From the NCBI GenBank assembly GCA_964432945.1, contig CAYSPO010000025.1, forward strand, positions 1 through 17,424: DNA of 17,424 nucleotides. The letters are read 5' to 3'. Positions within the stretch are counted from its first letter, which is position 1; every line of letters begins with the position of its first letter. The DNA comes from CAYSPO01 sp964432945 (GTDB lineage Bacteria; Bacillota; Clostridia; Tissierellales; Peptoniphilaceae). Positions 13,896 through 17,424 of this stretch are shown piece by piece. The notes below the pieces were generated by a model. That model saw nothing but the letters and a program-made list of their open reading frames with translations, was not told the DNA's origin and ran no database searches. Both the position numbers and the translations under genes were made by a program.

Positions 13896-16340
13896 ATGGA
13901 AGGAAATAATGCAAATAGTGTTGACTCTATTTTAAGGCTAGCAGCAGAGGAAGCATTTAAGCTACAGCATGATTATGTAGGTACAGAGCATTTGTTATTA
14001 GCTCACTTAAAGTCTAATGGAGTCGACCAAGAAGCCTTAAATGAAGCAGGCTGTGATTATGAAACAATAAGGAAGTTAATAATTTCTAATATAGGTCTGG
14101 GTAAAGCTATTAATCCACCAAAAGGATTAACTCCGAGAGTTAAAAAAGTTTTAGAAAATTCCAGAGAAGTTGCTAGAAAATTAAATCATAAATATATTGG
14201 TTCTGAGCATTTACTTCTTGCTCTACTACAAGAAACTGAAGCTTTTTCAGCTACACTTTTATCTATGTCAGGAGTTCAAGTAAATACAGTTTATGAAAGT
14301 TTATTAAAAGCTCTAGGGGCTAACTCTGAAATAAATAATAAAAACAATAAAATGGATGAAAATTCATTTTTAGAAAAATACAGTAGAAATCTAAACCAAG
14401 CTGCCAAAGATGGGAAAATAGATCCAGTTATTGGAAGAACTGATGAAATTGAAAGAGTCGTTCAAGTTCTTTTACGTAGGACAAAGAATAATCCAGTTCT
14501 TATTGGAGAACCAGGAGTAGGTAAAACTGCTATTGCAGAAGGACTCGCTCAAAAAATTATAGAGGGAAATATTCCAGATATAATAAAGGAATATACAATT
14601 CTTAGTTTAGATATGGGTTCTCTAATAGCAGGAACTAAGTATAGAGGAGATTTTGAAGAAAGGCTTAAGGGTGTTATAAGAGAGCTGGAAGAAACTGATA
14701 ATATTATATTATTTATAGATGAATTCCATACACTTATTGGTGCTGGTGGAGCTGAGGGAGCTATGGATGCTTCTAATATTTTAAAACCTTCTTTAACTAG
14801 CGGGAATCTACAAATCATTGGTGCAACTACAATAGATGAATATAGAAAGTATATTGAAAAAGATGCTGCATTTGAAAGAAGATTACAGCCGATTCTTGTG
14901 GAAGAACCTAATGAAGAAGATGCTATTGAAATATTAAAAGGTATTAGAGATAAATATGAAGCACACCATAAAGTTGTTATAACAGACGAAGCTATTGAAG
15001 CGGCAGTTGATTTATCCCATAGATATATTAATGATAGATTTTTACCTGATAAGGCAATTGATTTAATAGATGAGGCTGCTTCTAAACTCAGAGTTCAAGG
15101 ATATATTCCTCCTGTTGATATTAAAGAATTACAACTAAAGATTGATACACTTAGAGAAGATAAGGAACAGGCTGTTACTTTACAAGAGTTTGAAAAAGCA
15201 GCTAGCCTTAGAGATGAAATTAAAAATCTTGAAGATAATTTAAATTCTGAAACAGAAGAATGGAATAAAGCTAAACAAAGTAATTCTATGGTTGTTTCTT
15301 ATGATAATATATCTGAAATAGTCTCAGATTGGACTGGAGTTCCTGTTAGAAAATTAAATGAAACAGAAGCAGAAAAATATTTACACTTAGATGATACACT
15401 AAAGAAAAATATTATAGGTCAAGATGAAGCTATTAATTCAATATCTAGGGCAATAAAAAGAGCTAGAGTTGGACTTAAAGATCCGAAAAAACCTATTGGA
15501 TCATTTATATTTGTGGGACCGACTGGTGTTGGTAAAACTTATTTAGCAAAGGAACTTGCGAAAGAGTTATTTGGCGATGAATCATCCATGATAAGACTAG
15601 ATATGTCTGAATACATGGAAAAGCATTCAGTATCTAGGTTAGTTGGCTCTCCTCCAGGATATGTTGGTCATGAAGAAGGTGGACAACTAACAGAAGCTGT
15701 TAGAACAAAGCCCTATTCTGTAATACTTTTTGATGAAATTGAGAAAGCTCATCCTGATGTTTTTAATATTTTACTTCAAATATTAGATGATGGTAGACTA
15801 ACAGATTCTCAAGGAAGAGAAGTTGACTTTAAAAATACAGTTATAGTTTTAACTTCAAATGTAGGTGCCCAATTATTAGATAGTAAAGGAACTCTTGGGT
15901 TTACGAGTCCAGATAATATAAATAGAGAAGAATACGATAAAATGGTTGATATAGTAGATGAAGAATTGAAAAATACTTTTAGACCAGAATTCTTGAATAG
16001 AGTTGATGATATTATTGTTTTTGATAAGTTAAATCAAGATTCTATAGAAGAAATTGCTAACTTAAAACTTGATGAAATGGTTGAGAGACTAGCAAAACTA
16101 GACTTCAATATAACTTACACTAAAGCTGTTTCTAAGTTAATTAGTAAAAAAGCTTACGATAAATCATTTGGTGCAAGACCAATCGATAGATATATTAAGA
16201 AAAATATAGAAGATGATTTAGCAGAAGCTATTTTAGCTGGAAAATTAAATAAAGATGATAATATAGAAATATCAGTTAGAGCAGATAAACCAAATTTCAA
16301 ACTAAAAAATGATAGCGATGATAAAGCCTTAGTTAAATAG
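13896..16340 (+). CDS. clpC: ATP-dependent Clp protease ATPase subunit ClpC
   Basis: ClpC is a hexameric AAA+ unfoldase that feeds substrates to ClpP. The 814-residue protein is full length. Two Clp-N repeats cover 1-140. The first AAA domain has Walker A GEPGVGKT (204-211) and Walker B LFIDEF (D275/E276). A middle domain with a UVR motif (QEFEKAASLRDEIKNLE, 430-446) is the mark of ClpC as opposed to ClpA, ClpE or ClpB. The second AAA domain has GPTGVGKT (541-548) and Walker B ILFDEIEKA (D613/E614). The ClpP-docking tripeptide is LGF (667-669). Glu31 and Glu104 in the two N-repeats match the phosphoarginine-contacting residues E32/E106 of Bacillus ClpC. AGGAGG precedes the ATG. The gene ends the CtsR-controlled unit. 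Confidence 0.97.
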   Translation: MEGNNANSVDSILRLAAEEAFKLQHDYVGTEHLLLAHLKSNGVDQEALNEAGCDYETIRKLIISNIGLGKAINPPKGLTPRVKKVLENSREVARKLNHKYIGSEHLLLALLQETEAFSATLLSMSGVQVNTVYESLLKALGANSEINNKNNKMDENSFLEKYSRNLNQAAKDGKIDPVIGRTDEIERVVQVLLRRTKNNPVLIGEPGVGKTAIAEGLAQKIIEGNIPDIIKEYTILSLDMGSLIAGTKYRGDFEERLKGVIRELEETDNIILFIDEFHTLIGAGGAEGAMDASNILKPSLTSGNLQIIGATTIDEYRKYIEKDAAFERRLQPILVEEPNEEDAIEILKGIRDKYEAHHKVVITDEAIEAAVDLSHRYINDRFLPDKAIDLIDEAASKLRVQGYIPPVDIKELQLKIDTLREDKEQAVTLQEFEKAASLRDEIKNLEDNLNSETEEWNKAKQSNSMVVSYDNISEIVSDWTGVPVRKLNETEAEKYLHLDDTLKKNIIGQDEAINSISRAIKRARVGLKDPKKPIGSFIFVGPTGVGKTYLAKELAKELFGDESSMIRLDMSEYMEKHSVSRLVGSPPGYVGHEEGGQLTEAVRTKPYSVILFDEIEKAHPDVFNILLQILDDGRLTDSQGREVDFKNTVIVLTSNVGAQLLDSKGTLGFTSPDNINREEYDKMVDIVDEELKNTFRPEFLNRVDDIIVFDKLNQDSIEEIANLKLDEMVERLAKLDFNITYTKAVSKLISKKAYDKSFGARPIDRYIKKNIEDDLAEAILAGKLNKDDNIEISVRADKPNFKLKNDSDDKALVK

Positions 16341-16365
16341 TATTACTAAGTTAATTATAGAATAA

Positions 16366-16398
16366 AGAGGTCTGAAGTATTTCAGGTCTCTTTTTTTT
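16366..16398 (+). terminator. Intrinsic terminator after clpC
   Basis: AGAGGTCTGAA (16366-16376) pairs with TTCAGGTCTCT (16381-16391), using two G-U wobbles, around a GTAT loop and followed by a run of eight Ts (16391-16398). The wobbles make it directional for the + strand. It separates clpC from radA. Confidence 0.88.
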
Positions 16399-16419
16399 AT
16401 AAGTTTTAGAGGAGATTTA

Positions 16420-16448
16420 TTTTAAAATAATCATATTTGTCATATACT
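16420..16448 (+). promoter_or_regulatory. Possible weak promoter for radA
   Basis: TTTTAA (16420-16425) and TATACT (16443-16448) are 17 bases apart, placed between the clpC terminator and the radA ribosome site. The -35 is poor. A promoter is expected here because a strong terminator lies upstream. I see no CtsR heptads in this spacer. Confidence 0.35.
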
Positions 16449-16475
16449 ATGATTTAAGAAGTTTTAGGAGGCTTT

Positions 16476-17424
16476 ATGAAAAAGAAAACAGAATATGTCT
16501 GCAATGAATGTGGTGAAAAATATCTTACATGGGCAGGTAAATGTTCTAATTGTGGGCAATGGGGGACAATAGAAGAAAGAGAATTAATACAAACTCCATC
16601 AACTAAAGGAATTTCAAAATCTCAAATTCATAATATAGAATTAAAAAAATTAAATGAAATAGAAGTAGGAGCTAATGATAGATATATTAGTGGAATTAGT
16701 GAATTTGATCGTGTCTTAGGTGGAGGACTGGTTAAGGACTCTATATCTATACTTACAGCAAAACCTGGCTCAGGAAAATCTACTTTACTTTTAGAACTTG
16801 CTTATTCCTATGCCAAAAATAAAATAAAAATATTATATGTAAGTGGTGAAGAGTCAGCTTCTCAAATAAAAGAAAGGGCTTTGAGGATAATGCCTGAAAT
16901 ACTAGAGAATATTTGGATTCTTTCAACAAATTCTATGGACGAAGCTCTTGTGTCTATCGATAATATAGATCCTGATATGGTGTTTTTTGATAGCATTCAA
17001 ACTTTAACTTTGTCCGAATTTACATCTAGAACAGGTTCACCTATTCAGACAGTAGAATGCACTAATAAAATTCTAGAAATATCTAAGAATCCAAAAAGAC
17101 CTAGGGCAAGTATAATAATAGGGCATATGACAAAATCAGATGAAATGGCTGGACTAAGAACTTTAGAACATATGGTGGATACAGTTTTATATCTGCAAAG
17201 TGATATGGAAGAAGATTTAAGAATATTAAGTGCCAATAAAAATAGATTTGGGTCTACTGGAGAAATTGGTATTTTTAGGATGGGAGAAAAAGGTTTAAAA
17301 GAAGTAAAGGATCCTTCTAAAGAGTTTACAACTTTAAGAAAAGAAGAAGTCTCTGGTTCTGCTTTAAGTCTAGTAAAAGAGGGGACAAGGCATATTGCAG
17401 TAGAGATAGAATCTCTAGTTTCAC
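16476..17424 (+). CDS. radA: DNA repair protein RadA (Sms), N-terminal part (3' end outside window)
   Basis: RadA is a RecA-like DNA helicase that promotes branch migration during recombination. About 316 residues are visible, of a usual 450 or so. The N-terminal zinc finger has C9, C12, C23 and C26 (CNECG...CSNCG). Walker A is AKPGSGKST (95-103), where the first position is Ala rather than the usual Gly. Walker B is VFFDSIQTL (169-177). The RadA-specific motif KNRFGST (255-261) is present. The segment GHMTKSDEMAGLRTLEH departs from the common form, which has TKxGxIAGPxxLEH. ATG 16476 follows TAGGAGG closely. In Bacillus radA follows clpC in the same operon; here it is separated by a terminator. 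The missing C-terminus would carry the Lon-like domain. Confidence 0.93.
   Translation, partial: MKKKTEYVCNECGEKYLTWAGKCSNCGQWGTIEERELIQTPSTKGISKSQIHNIELKKLNEIEVGANDRYISGISEFDRVLGGGLVKDSISILTAKPGSGKSTLLLELAYSYAKNKIKILYVSGEESASQIKERALRIMPEILENIWILSTNSMDEALVSIDNIDPDMVFFDSIQTLTLSEFTSRTGSPIQTVECTNKILEISKNPKRPRASIIIGHMTKSDEMAGLRTLEHMVDTVLYLQSDMEEDLRILSANKNRFGSTGEIGIFRMGEKGLKEVKDPSKEFTTLRKEEVSGSALSLVKEGTRHIAVEIESLVS

Noticed and set aside
16431..16455. Imperfect inverted repeat AATCAT...ATGATT before radA as an operator.
   Set aside because: The arms are 6 AT-rich bases with a 14-base spacer, expected by chance in sequence this AT-rich.
1..17424. CRISPR arrays, insertion sequences, prophage genes, tRNA genes and antiphage systems.
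   Set aside because: No spaced direct repeats, transposase motifs, cloverleaf sequences or defence-gene domains were seen; nearly all bases belong to conserved housekeeping genes.

Overview
The window is an AT-rich, gene-dense bacterial chromosome segment with every gene on the + strand. The gene order and protein sequences point to a low-GC Firmicute, most likely an anaerobic, amino-acid-fermenting member of the Tissierellia/Peptoniphilaceae (Anaerococcus, Peptoniphilus and relatives). The supporting signs are split glycyl-tRNA synthetase subunits, the order recO-glyQ-glyS-yqfL-dgt-dnaG-rpoD-trmK-nif3, a type-A-like RNase P RNA, glutamate formiminotransferase next to glutamate dehydrogenase, and a CtsR-controlled clpC operon. 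The genus is an inference.

Region 1 (1-9578) is a housekeeping block. It holds the end of recO (recombination), both glycyl-tRNA synthetase subunits, the PPDK/PEP-synthase regulatory kinase-phosphorylase, an HD-domain dNTPase, then primase (dnaG), the primary sigma factor (rpoD), a tRNA A22 methyltransferase (trmK) and a Nif3-family metal protein. Genes overlap or are separated by a few bases. A strong extended -10 promoter sits on the dgt stop codon and starts the dnaG-rpoD-trmK-nif3 unit.

Region 2 (9583-12844) starts with rnpB, which has its own promoter and no terminator. The formiminotransferase gene follows about 22 bases later and is interrupted by a 100-N assembly gap. Next come glutamate dehydrogenase and, translationally coupled to it, a membrane protein with a SipW-like signal-peptidase fold whose catalytic Ser and His appear replaced. 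Formiminotransferase and glutamate dehydrogenase would join histidine breakdown to glutamate fermentation.

Region 3 (12786-16398) is the stress operon ctsR-mcsA-clpC. Its promoter, a terminator hairpin for the upstream unit and two CtsR-type heptad repeats are packed into about 85 bases. The arginine kinase gene mcsB, usually found between mcsA and clpC, is absent. A strong terminator closes the operon. Region 4 (16476-end) is radA, cut by the window edge.

Most of the window is conventional. The parts that deserve attention are the catalytically altered signal-peptidase-like protein, the compact ctsR control region, the missing mcsB, and the unterminated rnpB. I see no mobile element, CRISPR array, tRNA or insertion sequence, and no gene-free stretch longer than 300 bases (the longest, 16341-16475, is 135 bases).
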